From assembly GCA_963665075.1 (NCBI GenBank), contig OY762063.1:930001-994000 (forward strand): DNA of 64,000 nt, written 5' to 3'. This DNA comes from JAPULR01 sp963665075 (lineage in GTDB: Bacteria > Chloroflexota > Dehalococcoidia > Lucifugimonadales > GCA-2712585). The position numbers and the translations under genes were made by a program. Of this stretch, positions 7,566 through 15,046 are shown piece by piece; positions within the stretch are counted from its first letter, which is position 1; each line of letters opens with the position of its first letter. The notes under the pieces are model-generated. The model saw nothing but the letters and a program-made list of their open reading frames with translations, made no database searches and was not told the DNA's origin.

Positions 7566-8756
7566 ATGTCGATTCGCAAATACATCCGCCTCCAAATCCT
7601 CGACCCAATCGCCGTTATCCGCATTGAAATTGACGACGATGACTCCCCCCGAAGCCCCACCCCCGCCGAGCAGCTAGCCGACGCCTGCCAATCCCTCAAC
7701 GAATACCCAAATACCCCTTCCCCCTCTCCCACCCGTCATTCCCGCGCAAGCGGGAATCCATCCCCCCAATCCAGCCCACACCCATTCTGGTCGGAAACCC
7801 TCAATCCCCATAAAACCCCTTCCCCCTCGATGGGGGAAGGTTGGGATGGGGGTGACTCCCCCAACGCCTCCCACATCCGCGCCATAATCCTAACCAACGC
7901 CCCTTCCCCCACTCCCACCACCCCTTCCGCTCACCCTGAGCCTGTCGAAGGGTCGAGCGTCCCCCTCCGTCATTCCCGCGCCCCTACCCGTCATTCCCGC
8001 GCCCCTACCCGTCATTCCCGCGCCCCTACCCGTCATTCCCGCGAAGGCGGGAATCCATCCCCCCAACCCAGCCCCAACCCCTTCTGGCCCGAAACCCCTT
8101 CCCCCTCCTCCTTCCTTTTTCCCGCAAAAGCGGGAATCCATCTTCCCCCTTCTCCCTCGATGGGGGAAGGTTGGGATGGGGGTGACTCCCCCAACGCCCC
8201 TGACGAAGACCCCGAATCCGCCCTACAACGCCGACGCGTCGCATCCCACGTCACCAACCTCAAAGTCCCCACCATCGCCGCCATCCACGGACGGGCGTGG
8301 AACCAGGGCCTCGAAATCGGCCTCGCCTGCGACCTCCGCATCGCCGCCGAAGACTCAACCTTCGGCTTCTCATCCCTCGCCGATGGCGTCATCCCCTGGG
8401 ACGGCGGCACCCAGCGACTTCCCCGAATCATCGGACGCGCCCGCGCCCTCGACCTTCTGTTGACAGGCCGTTCCCTCTCCGCCCACGAAGCCCTCGAAAT
8501 CGGCCTCCTCAACGCCGTAGCCCCGTCCAAAGACCTCGAAGCCGCCGCCCTCAACCTCGCCCAGACAATCGCCGACGCCGCCCCAATCGCAACCCGCTAC
8601 CTCAAAGAAGCCGTCCACAAAGGCCTCGATATGTCCCTGTCCCAAGGCCTAAATCTCGAAGCCGACCTAAGCTTCATCCTCCAAACCACCCAGGACCGAA
8701 AACACGGCATCCAATCCTTCCTCAACAAAACCACCCCAAAATTCACCGCCCAATGA
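7566..8756 (+). CDS. Enoyl-CoA hydratase/isomerase family protein with in-frame repeat insertions
   Basis: 396 residues where crotonases have about 260. Native segments: N-terminal strands IRKYIRLQILDPIAVIRIEI and LADACQSLNEYP; SHIRAIILTNAP; and from about 210 a full C-terminal part with TIAAIHGRAWNQGLEIGLACDLRIA and IPWDGGTQRLPRIIG. Between these, about 50 and 90 residues are encoded by R1, R2 and R3 repeats, all open in this frame. They replace the first oxyanion-hole loop (normally A-G-A-D), and the usual catalytic Glu is Ser in FGFSSLADG. So either an inactive or altered crotonase, or a pseudogene still open. ATG preferred over TTG six bases upstream. Divergent from groES. Confidence 0.6.
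   Translation: MSIRKYIRLQILDPIAVIRIEIDDDDSPRSPTPAEQLADACQSLNEYPNTPSPSPTRHSRASGNPSPQSSPHPFWSETLNPHKTPSPSMGEGWDGGDSPNASHIRAIILTNAPSPTPTTPSAHPEPVEGSSVPLRHSRAPTRHSRAPTRHSRAPTRHSREGGNPSPQPSPNPFWPETPSPSSFLFPAKAGIHLPPSPSMGEGWDGGDSPNAPDEDPESALQRRRVASHVTNLKVPTIAAIHGRAWNQGLEIGLACDLRIAAEDSTFGFSSLADGVIPWDGGTQRLPRIIGRARALDLLLTGRSLSAHEALEIGLLNAVAPSKDLEAAALNLAQTIADAAPIATRYLKEAVHKGLDMSLSQGLNLEADLSFILQTTQDRKHGIQSFLNKTTPKFTAQ
7731..8191 (+). repeat. R1/R3/R2/R1 repeats inside the crotonase reading frame
   Basis: In order: R1 (7731-7758), R3 (7823-7866), a short native stretch, R2 (7929-7960), three tandem 21-bp left-half copies of R1 (unit CGTCATTCCCGCGCCCCTAC plus C, 7970-8032), a complete R1 (8030-8058), another R1 (8118-8141) and a second R3 (8147-8191). 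The 21-bp unit encodes RHSRAPT and so keeps frame. All copies have the same orientation as those in spacers. Confidence 0.9.
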
Positions 8757-8767
8757 CCCCTCTTATC

Positions 8768-8867
8768 CTCTCCCTTGAGGGAGACTTTTGCATAACCGTC
8801 ATTCCCGCCACCCCTTTCGTCATTCCCGCTTACCCCTTTCGTCATTCCCGCGAAAGCGGGAATCCAC
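8768..8867 (+). repeat. Repeat cluster (R3-like hairpin, R1 half copies, R1)
   Basis: CTCTCCCTTGAGGGAGA hairpin, then the TTTTGCATAAC motif, two left-half R1 copies and one complete R1. It fills most of the 150-base spacer before the methyltransferase gene. Confidence 0.8.
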
Positions 8868-8906
8868 CTTTCGGATGGCTTCTACTCTCAAAAGGAACCT
8901 GTATCT

Positions 8907-9701
8907 ATGGACAAACGACTAGTCACCAACCGCAACAACTGGAACGAACGCGCCCCCGTCCATGCAGCCTCAGCCTTCTACGATGTGGAAAGCTTCAAGA
9001 AAGGCCGCATTACCCTGAACGAAATTGAGCGCCGCGAAGTCGGCGACGTCGCCGGCAAGACCCTCCTCCATCTTCAGTCCCACTTCGGTCTGGACACAAT
9101 GTCCTGGGCGCGCCTGGGCGCAAAGGCCACCGGCGTAGATTTCTCAGATGCGGCAATAGAACTAGCCCGAGTGCTCAACCATGAAGTCGGCGCCAACGCC
9201 CGGTTTATCCGCTCCGACGTATACGCCCTCCCAGATCTGCTAGATGAGGAATTCGACGTCGTATTCACCTCAATAGGCGTCCTGAGCTGGCTGCCCGACC
9301 TGGACAGATGGGCCTCGATTATCCACCGCTTCCTCCGACCGGGCGGCGCGTTTTACATCCTCGACAAACATCCCCTAATGGGCATTTTCAAGGAGTCCGA
9401 GACCGGCGATCTCCAACCCGCCAACAACTACTTTCACCACGAGAGATTCTTCGAAGGCGTCCGGCCCACCTACACCGACGGCGCCCCCATCGCCAGCCCA
9501 GCCCATGAGTGGCAGCACAGCCTCGGCGAAATAGTAACCGCCCTGACCGAATCCGGCCTCGCAATTCAGTTCCTTCACGAGTTTCACGTCTCCGCCTATC
9601 AAGTATTCCCCGGCATGTCCAGGCACAACGACGGCTGGTGGCGGCTCCCAAAGAACAACGATTTATTCCCCCACCTCTTCTCAATCAAGGCCGTCAAATG
9701 A
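8907..9701 (+). CDS. Class I SAM-dependent methyltransferase
   Basis: 264 residues. The SAM-binding core runs from about 45 to 155: motif I is KTLLHLQSHFGLDTMSWARLGAKATGVDFS, with the acidic GVDFS strand end, then RFIRSDVYALP and EFDVVFTSIGVLSWLPDL, and LRPGGAFYILDKHP. In motif I the usual GxGxG is replaced by QSHFG, a form seen in several small-molecule methyltransferases. ATG start with AAAGGAAC upstream. Its stop overlaps the start of the crotonase that follows (ATGA), so the two are probably co-translated. Substrate unknown. Confidence 0.85.
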   Translation: MDKRLVTNRNNWNERAPVHAASAFYDVESFKKGRITLNEIERREVGDVAGKTLLHLQSHFGLDTMSWARLGAKATGVDFSDAAIELARVLNHEVGANARFIRSDVYALPDLLDEEFDVVFTSIGVLSWLPDLDRWASIIHRFLRPGGAFYILDKHPLMGIFKESETGDLQPANNYFHHERFFEGVRPTYTDGAPIASPAHEWQHSLGEIVTALTESGLAIQFLHEFHVSAYQVFPGMSRHNDGWWRLPKNNDLFPHLFSIKAVK

Positions 9702-10459
9702 CGCCCCCCTTCAAAACCATCATCTACGACAAACACGGCCCCGTCGCCCAAATCCGACTCAACCGCCCCCACGTCCACAACGCCTTCAACACCACCATGC
9801 GCGACGACCTCTACCAGGCCCTCCAAGCCTCCCGCGACGACCCCGACGTTCGCGCCGTCCTCCTATCCGCCAGCGGCAAAAACTTCTGCGCCGGCGCCGA
9901 CCTCACCGAATTCGGCTCTGCCCCCTCCATCGTCGCAGCCCGCGACGCCCGCTGGAGCCGCGACCTCTGGGGCCTCTTCCTCAACATCCACAAACCCCTC
10001 ATAGCCGCCATCCACGGCCACTGCATCGGCTCCGGCCTCGAAATGGCCCTCCTCTGCGACCTACGCATCGCCTCCACCTACGCTTCCTTCGCCATGCCCG
10101 AAACCCACCTCGGACTCATCCCCGCCGCTGGTGGAACCCAGACCCTCCCCCGCATCCTCGGCCCCTCCAAAGCCATCCACCTCCTCCTCACAGGCCAACC
10201 CCTCACCGCCCAACAAGCCCTCAATCACGGACTCATCTCCCGCCTGACAACCCCAGACCGCCTTGAAGACGAAGCCAAAACCCTCGCCCGCCGCCTGGCA
10301 TCCCTCGACCCGCCCGCCGTCGCCGCTCTGAAGCAGTCCATCAACCTCGGCGCCGACTTACCCCTCCCCCAAGCCCTCAAACTCGAATCCCGCCTCGCCC
10401 TCAAACTAGTCCAACGCCACACCCTAACGCCCCATCACAAGAGGCGTCATACGATATAA
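9698..10459 (+). CDS. Enoyl-CoA hydratase/isomerase family protein
   Basis: 253-residue crotonase. Seen: IRLNRPHVHNAFN near the start, the first oxyanion-hole loop FCAGADL (about 66-72), the second in HGHCIGSGLEMALLCDLRIA (about 108-127), and FAMPETHLGLIPAAGGTQTLPRILG, where the Glu of PET matches Glu144 of rat crotonase. The position matching Glu164 is His, so reactions other than simple hydration (isomerase or other crotonase chemistry) are possible. Start chosen at the ATG overlapping the previous stop. Unlike the paralogue at 7.6 kb it contains no repeats. Confidence 0.88.
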   Translation: MTPPFKTIIYDKHGPVAQIRLNRPHVHNAFNTTMRDDLYQALQASRDDPDVRAVLLSASGKNFCAGADLTEFGSAPSIVAARDARWSRDLWGLFLNIHKPLIAAIHGHCIGSGLEMALLCDLRIASTYASFAMPETHLGLIPAAGGTQTLPRILGPSKAIHLLLTGQPLTAQQALNHGLISRLTTPDRLEDEAKTLARRLASLDPPAVAALKQSINLGADLPLPQALKLESRLALKLVQRHTLTPHHKRRHTI

Positions 10460-10460
10460 T
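10455..10460 (+). promoter_or_regulatory. -10 box upstream of the DUF3224 gene
   Basis: TATAAT inside ACGATATAATCGG, 42 bases before the ATG. No clear -35 box. Confidence 0.4.
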
Positions 10461-10502
10461 CGGAAACTCCTCAACCTTCAAATCTAATCTGGAGAAGAAA
10501 AA

Positions 10503-10895
10503 ATGCCCACCGTCCGCGGAACCTTCACCGTCGAAATCAACCCCGACCCACCCCACCATGACCAGGACGGCGTCAAACTCAACAGCAACCACGTAACCAA
10601 GCAATACTCAGGCGACGTGGTAGGCGTTGCGGAAGCGCAGATGCTCGCCGCCTACACCGATACCCCGGGTTCAGCCGGCTACGTCGCCATCGAGCATTTC
10701 ACAGGCTCAGTCCACGGAAAATCAGGCTCCTTCGTCCTCCAGCACAACGGAGTGATGAACAAAGGAGACGCCCAACTCTCGGTCATCATCGTCCCCGACT
10801 CCGGCACGGGTGAACTCGCCGGCATCTCCGGCGCTCTTGAGATAGACGTCGACGAAGGTCAGCACTCCTACACCCTCGCCTACGAGCGCCCCTGA
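10503..10895 (+). CDS. DUF3224 domain protein
   Basis: 130 residues resembling the DUF3224 family, small beta-barrel proteins related to the allene oxide cyclase-like fold. Seen: MPTVRGTFTVEINPDPP, the KQYSGDVVGVAEAQMLAAYT segment, GYVAIEHFTGSVHGKSGSFVLQHNG and SGTGELAGISGALEIDVDEGQHSYTLAYE. ATG start with GGAGAAG 7 bases upstream. Role unknown. It is followed by the DUF3800 gene with an 8-base gap. Confidence 0.85.
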   Translation: MPTVRGTFTVEINPDPPHHDQDGVKLNSNHVTKQYSGDVVGVAEAQMLAAYTDTPGSAGYVAIEHFTGSVHGKSGSFVLQHNGVMNKGDAQLSVIIVPDSGTGELAGISGALEIDVDEGQHSYTLAYERP

Positions 10896-10903
10896 ACACC
10901 CCA

Positions 10904-11590
10904 ATGCCCAAACACGACTACATCTTCGTCGACGAATCAGGCGACGCCGGATTCAAGTTGCACCCGGTCACCGGCGAGCTCCTCAGCAGCAACTACTACG
11001 TCGCCGCCGCCCTCCACCTAACCAACGACGCCTTCCGGGACCTGAACCGGCACGTCGTAGCCTTCAAGTACTACACCGGATTCATCAAAGAACTGAAAAT
11101 TCCACCGCGCAAGCTGCAATTCGAGCGACTGCTCCGCCCCATTTCCATGCTTTCCCAAGAAGGCAAGAGTATCTGGGCGTCAACAGTGGTGGTAGACAAG
11201 CTGCGGTACACCGGTCTACACCTAAGGCAAATAGGAAGACGCGGGGCTAATCCGGCCATGTTTCGAAACTATATCCTGCGCCGCCTACTTGAGCATCATT
11301 TCCAAACCTACCCGCTGCAATCCCAGCAGTACGATCTTGTCCTTGATCGCGTAGACCTCAATAAAGCGCAAGCGGACAATCTCTGGCAATACCTGTCCGA
11401 CAATTTCGCTATCCCAAATCCGTCGCACATCACCCACGCCTCGTCAATTTACGTCGATGGCCTACAAGTCGTCCACCACATAGCAAACGGTTTCAAAAAT
11501 TTCACGACAGACGGATTTGTTCCCAAAGAACTCTCATTCGTCAACCTAAGAGACTTGACGGAAAATCAGGAAATTCTAGCCGACGAATAA
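10904..11590 (+). CDS. DUF3800 domain protein
   Basis: 228 residues. The N-terminus IFVDESGDAGF is the hallmark of DUF3800, which has an RNase H-like fold; its acidic residues (DESGD) are likely metal ligands, and LVLDRVDL near 145 gives another acidic strand. Members often occur in variable, defence-rich regions, but their role is not established. Composition is somewhat more AT-rich than the neighbours. It follows the DUF3224 gene closely and is followed at once by the first hairpin element. Confidence 0.8.
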   Translation: MPKHDYIFVDESGDAGFKLHPVTGELLSSNYYVAAALHLTNDAFRDLNRHVVAFKYYTGFIKELKIPPRKLQFERLLRPISMLSQEGKSIWASTVVVDKLRYTGLHLRQIGRRGANPAMFRNYILRRLLEHHFQTYPLQSQQYDLVLDRVDLNKAQADNLWQYLSDNFAIPNPSHITHASSIYVDGLQVVHHIANGFKNFTTDGFVPKELSFVNLRDLTENQEILADE

Positions 11591-11697
11591 TGTGGCCAGG
11601 TCCGGCCTCCTTGTTTCGGGAGACCCGCCTGGCCACGCTACGTCACCCCACTAGGGGATGTGCATCTATCATCCCACCTCCCGCCGGCTCTGTCAAT
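11591..11697 (-). ncRNA. Candidate small RNA element, copy A
   Basis: One of two related 105-base elements. On the minus strand: TTGACA (11691-11696), 17-base spacer, GATGAT (11668-11673), then hairpin CCCCTAGTGGGG and a long hairpin with outer stem GTGGCCAGG/CCTGGCCAC and inner stem GGTCTCC/GGAGGCC around loop CGAAACAA. Comparing the copies, stem differences become G-U pairs only if read on the minus strand. Function unknown; no T-run ends it. Confidence 0.4.
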
Positions 11698-11755
11698 CTG
11701 CATTCCAATTCACAAACCCCGAATTACCCATTAGCTTGTGATAACTCAAAAGCAA

Positions 11756-11858
11756 TGTGACCAGGTCGGGCCTCCATGTTTCGGGAAGCCTGCCTGGCCA
11801 CACAATCACCCTAAATAGGGATCACTTCCATCGTCTCATTTCCCATTGTCCCCGTCAA
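11756..11858 (-). ncRNA. Candidate small RNA element, copy B
   Basis: Second copy. Minus strand: TTGACG (11853-11858), 17-base spacer, GACGAT (11830-11835), then hairpin CCCTATTTAGGG and the long hairpin with outer stem GTGGCCAGG/CCTGGTCAC and inner stem GGCTTCC/GGAGGCC around loop CGAAACAT. The promoter-like boxes, hairpin order and loop are conserved with copy A while the sequences between them differ. The right end lies just before the promoter of the plus-strand ligase. Confidence 0.4.
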
Positions 11859-11888
11859 CTTCCATCCCACTTATCGCACCCAAACCGC

Positions 11889-11894
11889 TATAAT
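11889..11894 (+). promoter_or_regulatory. -10 box of the acyl-CoA ligase gene
   Basis: TATAAT ending 15 bases before the ATG. Transcription would begin only a few bases before the start codon, so the mRNA is nearly leaderless; no Shine-Dalgarno sequence is seen. Confidence 0.5.
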
Positions 11895-11909
11895 ACCCCC
11901 GCCAACGCC

Positions 11910-13487
11910 ATGAACATCCTGGAATTCCTCACCATCGCCGCCGCCATCGTGCCCGACCGACCGGCCATCGTCTTCGAAGGCCGCCGTCTCACCTTTCAAC
12001 AACTCCAACGCCAGGTAAACCGCCTCGCCAACGCCCTCTCCGACCTCGGCCTCCAACCCGGCCAGCGCGTCGCCTACATGGACGTCAACACCCCCGAACT
12101 CATCCAGACCTACCTCGCCTGCGCCCAGCTCGACGCCATATTCGTCCCCCTCAACTACCGCGCCCGCGCCAACGAAATCTCCCACATGCTCCAAACCTCC
12201 CAGCCCTCCCTCCTCTTCGTCGGCGCGAGATACCAGGACATCATCGCCTCCGTCATCCCCGATGCCCCGTCCCTCCAACACGTCATCGCCGTGGAAAAGC
12301 ACCCCACCAACGCCTGGCTCTACTTCAACAACCTCATTGCTACAACCCCCGACGACGAACTCCACTACCCCGCCGCCACCGACGCCGATACCACCCTCCT
12401 CCTCTTCACCTCCGGCACCACCGGCGCCCCCAAGGCCGTCAAGCTCACCCACGACAGCTTCAGCTCCTACATGCTCTCCAGCGTCCCACCCGCCGACCCG
12501 GAAGTGGAAGAACGCAACCTCCTCTCCCTACCCATGTACCACGTCGCCGGCATCCAGTCCGCCCTCGCCGCCATCTACGGCGGACGCACCCTCATCCTCG
12601 CCCGCCAGTTCGAGGCTCAACAGTGGATGGATTTGGTTGAGAAGGAAAAAGCCCACCGCGCCGGCATGGTCCCCACCATGCTCAAGCAGGTACTAGACCA
12701 TCCCCAATTCCCCGACTACGACCTATCCGGCCTCCGCATCATCAGCTACGGCGCCGCTCCCATGCCCTTGGAAGTCATCCGCCAAGCCATCGAAAACCTC
12801 CCCAACGCCCGCTTCATCAACGCCTTCGGCCAGACCGAAACCGCTTCCACCATCACCATGCTCGGCCCGGAAGACCACGTCCTGGAAGGTGCCCCGGAGG
12901 AGGTCGAAAAACGCCTCCGCCGCCTGACCTCCGTCGGCAAAGCCCTGGACGACGTCGAAATCGCCATCCTGGACGAAAACGGCGCACCCCTTCCCCAAGG
13001 CCAGGAGGGTGAAGTAGCCGCCCGCGGCCCCCGCCTCATGTCCGGCTACTGGAACGACGACCAAGCAACCGGCGCCGCCTTCCACGACGACTGGCTCCTC
13101 ACCGGCGACCGCGGCTACCTCGACGAAGACGGCTATCTCTTCCTCACCGGCCGCTCCAAGGACTTCATCAAGCGCGGCGGCGAAATGATCTCCCCCCAGG
13201 AAGTCGAAGACGCCCTCCTATCCCATCCCGCCGTCCAGGAAGCCGCCGTCATCGGCGTCCCCGACGCCCAATGGGGCGAACGCGTCCGCGCCCTCGTCGT
13301 CCCCAACCCCACCCATTCCCCATCCCCCAACGACCTCACCCAGCACTGCCGCGACCGCCTCGCCAGCTTCAAACGCCCGGAATCCGTCATCTTCGTCACG
13401 GAAATTCCCAAGAACCCGATGGGCAAAGTCCTCAAGCGCATCTTGCGCGACCAATACGGCTTCCCCATCGACGACTCCAATCCTTAA
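11910..13487 (+). CDS. AMP-forming acyl-CoA ligase (fatty-acid/carboxylic acid type)
   Basis: 525-residue member of the adenylate-forming family, making an acyl-CoA from a carboxylic acid, ATP and CoA. Seen: N-terminal MNILEFLTIAAAIVPDRPAIVF; P-loop-like LLFTSGTTGAPKAVKLTH (about 165-182); FINAFGQTETAS near 305; WLLTGDRGYLDEDGYLFLTGRSKDFIKRGGEMISPQEVE (about 395-435) and the C-terminal lysine motif PKNPMGKVLKRIL. Length is normal. The ATG is chosen because the -10 box lies just before it. The crotonases upstream fit a beta-oxidation-like or xenobiotic acid pathway. Exact substrate unknown. Confidence 0.92.
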   Translation: MNILEFLTIAAAIVPDRPAIVFEGRRLTFQQLQRQVNRLANALSDLGLQPGQRVAYMDVNTPELIQTYLACAQLDAIFVPLNYRARANEISHMLQTSQPSLLFVGARYQDIIASVIPDAPSLQHVIAVEKHPTNAWLYFNNLIATTPDDELHYPAATDADTTLLLFTSGTTGAPKAVKLTHDSFSSYMLSSVPPADPEVEERNLLSLPMYHVAGIQSALAAIYGGRTLILARQFEAQQWMDLVEKEKAHRAGMVPTMLKQVLDHPQFPDYDLSGLRIISYGAAPMPLEVIRQAIENLPNARFINAFGQTETASTITMLGPEDHVLEGAPEEVEKRLRRLTSVGKALDDVEIAILDENGAPLPQGQEGEVAARGPRLMSGYWNDDQATGAAFHDDWLLTGDRGYLDEDGYLFLTGRSKDFIKRGGEMISPQEVEDALLSHPAVQEAAVIGVPDAQWGERVRALVVPNPTHSPSPNDLTQHCRDRLASFKRPESVIFVTEIPKNPMGKVLKRILRDQYGFPIDDSNP

Positions 13488-13556
13488 TGACCCAACGCCT
13501 ATCGACAAGCAACCCACCCGAACTTGTCAACCCCCGCATATCCGCAAAATTCCCCG

Positions 13557-13585
13557 TTGACACGCTTGGGCTGCGTCTCTAAACT
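13557..13585 (+). promoter_or_regulatory. Promoter of the P-loop kinase gene
   Basis: TTGACA, 17-base spacer, TAAACT; predicted start about 35 bases before the GTG codon, leaving room for the AGGAG seen before the gene. Confidence 0.7.
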
Positions 13586-13626
13586 CACAAACCGCAATCA
13601 CAGGCCACGTTAGGAGCATATCTGAA

Positions 13627-14334
13627 GTGCCCGTCACCAACACACTCGCCGAAACCCCCTTCGCCTCCCCCGCAGCCCTCCTCCAACCTTCCAAACCCAC
13701 CAAGTCCCTCATCATCCTCCTCGCCGGCGTCCCCGGCACCGGCAAGACCACCCTCGGAAACGCCCTCCTTGGCCACCTCGGACTCACCCACCACATCAGC
13801 ACCGGCTTCCTCCGCGCCGCCGTCGACCCCTACCTTCCGCCCCACCAGTCCCGCCTCCTCCGACGCCACGCCTTCGACGCCTACGAACTCCTGGACCCCA
13901 CCACCCTCAGACCCGACGAATACGTCATCCAGGGCGCCATCGCCCAAACCGACCTCCTCCGTCCCGTCATCTCCACCTGCCTCGCCCGCGCCCGCCGCGA
14001 AGGCATCGGACTCATCATGGAAGGCAGCCACTTCATCCCCGGCGTCATCGACCCTCAAGAATTCGGCGCAGACCTCCTCTGCGTCCTCGACGTGCCCAAC
14101 CGGGACGAACTCAAAGCCCGCGCCCTCAGCCCCAACCACCAGAACCGCCACCTCTCATCCTGGGACCTGGAACGCCTGATAATCCTCCAGGATCAGCTTC
14201 TCGACATGGCCCGCCGCCACGACCACCCCGTCGTCCTCAACGTAGACCTCGACCGCGCCGTCGAAGAAGTGACCGACCTGGCCCTGAACGCCTCGTCAAC
14301 TCGCCCTGACCCAAACGGCGCTCTGCGGCGTTGA
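13627..14334 (+). CDS. P-loop kinase, 2-phosphoglycerate kinase-like
   Basis: 235 residues. Walker A is AGVPGTGKTTLGNALL (about 33-48), followed by ISTGFLRAAVDPYLP, which resembles the phosphotransfer region of archaeal-type 2-phosphoglycerate kinases. MEGSHFIPG (about 137) is a candidate second acidic strand and RALSPNHQNRHLSS a likely lid. The N-terminal 25 residues are variable. GTG start with AGGAG 12 bases upstream. It could also be another small-molecule kinase of the AAA_33/zeta-like group. Transcribed from its own promoter. Confidence 0.65.
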   Translation: MPVTNTLAETPFASPAALLQPSKPTKSLIILLAGVPGTGKTTLGNALLGHLGLTHHISTGFLRAAVDPYLPPHQSRLLRRHAFDAYELLDPTTLRPDEYVIQGAIAQTDLLRPVISTCLARARREGIGLIMEGSHFIPGVIDPQEFGADLLCVLDVPNRDELKARALSPNHQNRHLSSWDLERLIILQDQLLDMARRHDHPVVLNVDLDRAVEEVTDLALNASSTRPDPNGALRR

Positions 14335-14358
14335 CAGAATTTCCCCGAATGCTAAGAT
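14331..14358 (+). promoter_or_regulatory. Promoter overlapping the end of the kinase gene
   Basis: TTGACA, 16-base spacer, TAAGAT. The -35 box overlaps the stop codon of the kinase. It should drive the small membrane-protein gene 60-70 bases downstream. Confidence 0.65.
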
Positions 14359-14425
14359 ACAACCAGCGTCGGCATACAAGGCGCAGCCGAATCGTTACCC
14401 AATCAAATGATGGCGGTCGTTGCTC

Positions 14426-14815
14426 ATGATACCCATAGGGGAGGGTCGAGAGGGTAGATTTCTAATCATTTTCCTTCTCCAATACCTACCCTTATCTGGT
14501 CTTTTGGCGTACCATGAAGTGACAGCCGTTGACGCCGCCGCAATAGCGACGATGCTGGCAATTCTGACGGGAATGACGGCAATAGCATTCGTAAGCGGCA
14601 TAAACACCATCGTCCTGGTGGAAGGAGGAGACATGCTGGCAGAGAGATACCTCAAAAGACGCCTGCGCGAAGGCATAGAAATCGGCCGCGAGGAAGCGAA
14701 TCAGGAATGGGAAGCTTGGAACCAGCGCCGCATGGACGCGGAGAAAGCCGGCCGTTCATTCAACGAACCTCCGCCCTCCCAAAACGGTCGACGCAATGGT
14801 CGCCCGCAGAGCTAG
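14426..14815 (+). CDS. Small membrane protein with charged C-terminal helix
   Basis: 129 residues, family not named. Two hydrophobic segments (about 10-28, FLIIFLLQYLPLSGLLAY, and about 36-65, AAAIATMLAILTGMTAIAFVSG) lead into a basic and acidic helix ERYLKRRLREGIEIGREEANQEW, then AWNQRRMDAEKAGRSFNEPPPSQN. ATG at 14426 is preferred over a TTG six bases earlier. The C-terminal part is duplicated in the next small gene: 52 bases (14636-14687) are identical to 14828-14879. Confidence 0.6.
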   Translation: MIPIGEGREGRFLIIFLLQYLPLSGLLAYHEVTAVDAAAIATMLAILTGMTAIAFVSGINTIVLVEGGDMLAERYLKRRLREGIEIGREEANQEWEAWNQRRMDAEKAGRSFNEPPPSQNGRRNGRPQS

Positions 14816-14821
14816 ATCGAT

Positions 14822-15001
14822 ATGTTTCTGGCAGAGAGATACCTCAAAAGACGCCTGCGCGAAGGCATAGAAATCGGCCTTGCGGAAGGCAGAGCCGAAG
14901 CTAACCGGGAATGGAACGCCTGGAACCAACGCCGCCTAGCCGCCAAGAAGGAAGGACGCCCCTTCACCGAACCCACCCCTTCCCGCAACAGACACTCCTA
15001 A
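14822..15001 (+). CDS. 59-residue protein duplicating the C-terminal helix of its neighbour
   Basis: A short open frame starting at ATG 14822, 6 bases after the previous gene's stop. It repeats that protein's tail: ERYLKRRLREGIEIG, then LAEGRAEANREWNAWNQRRLAAKKEGRPFTEPTPS. It lacks the membrane segments. Protein-level conservation beyond the 52 identical bases (WNAWNQRR, GRPFTEP) suggests it is coding rather than a fresh DNA duplication. It could be a soluble partner or competitor of the membrane form. No clear ribosome site. Confidence 0.5.
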   Translation: MFLAERYLKRRLREGIEIGLAEGRAEANREWNAWNQRRLAAKKEGRPFTEPTPSRNRHS

Positions 15002-15046
15002 CCTCCAATCTCCCCTACCCCACCGTCAACCCCCTGATCACCCGCC

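Noticed and set aside
7970..8058. CRISPR-like short array (three 21-bp units)
   Set aside because: Units are contiguous left halves of the R1 palindrome without unique spacers.
11757..11909. N-terminal extension of the acyl-CoA ligase
   Set aside because: It covers hairpin element B and the -10 box; ligase similarity begins at the ATG 11910.
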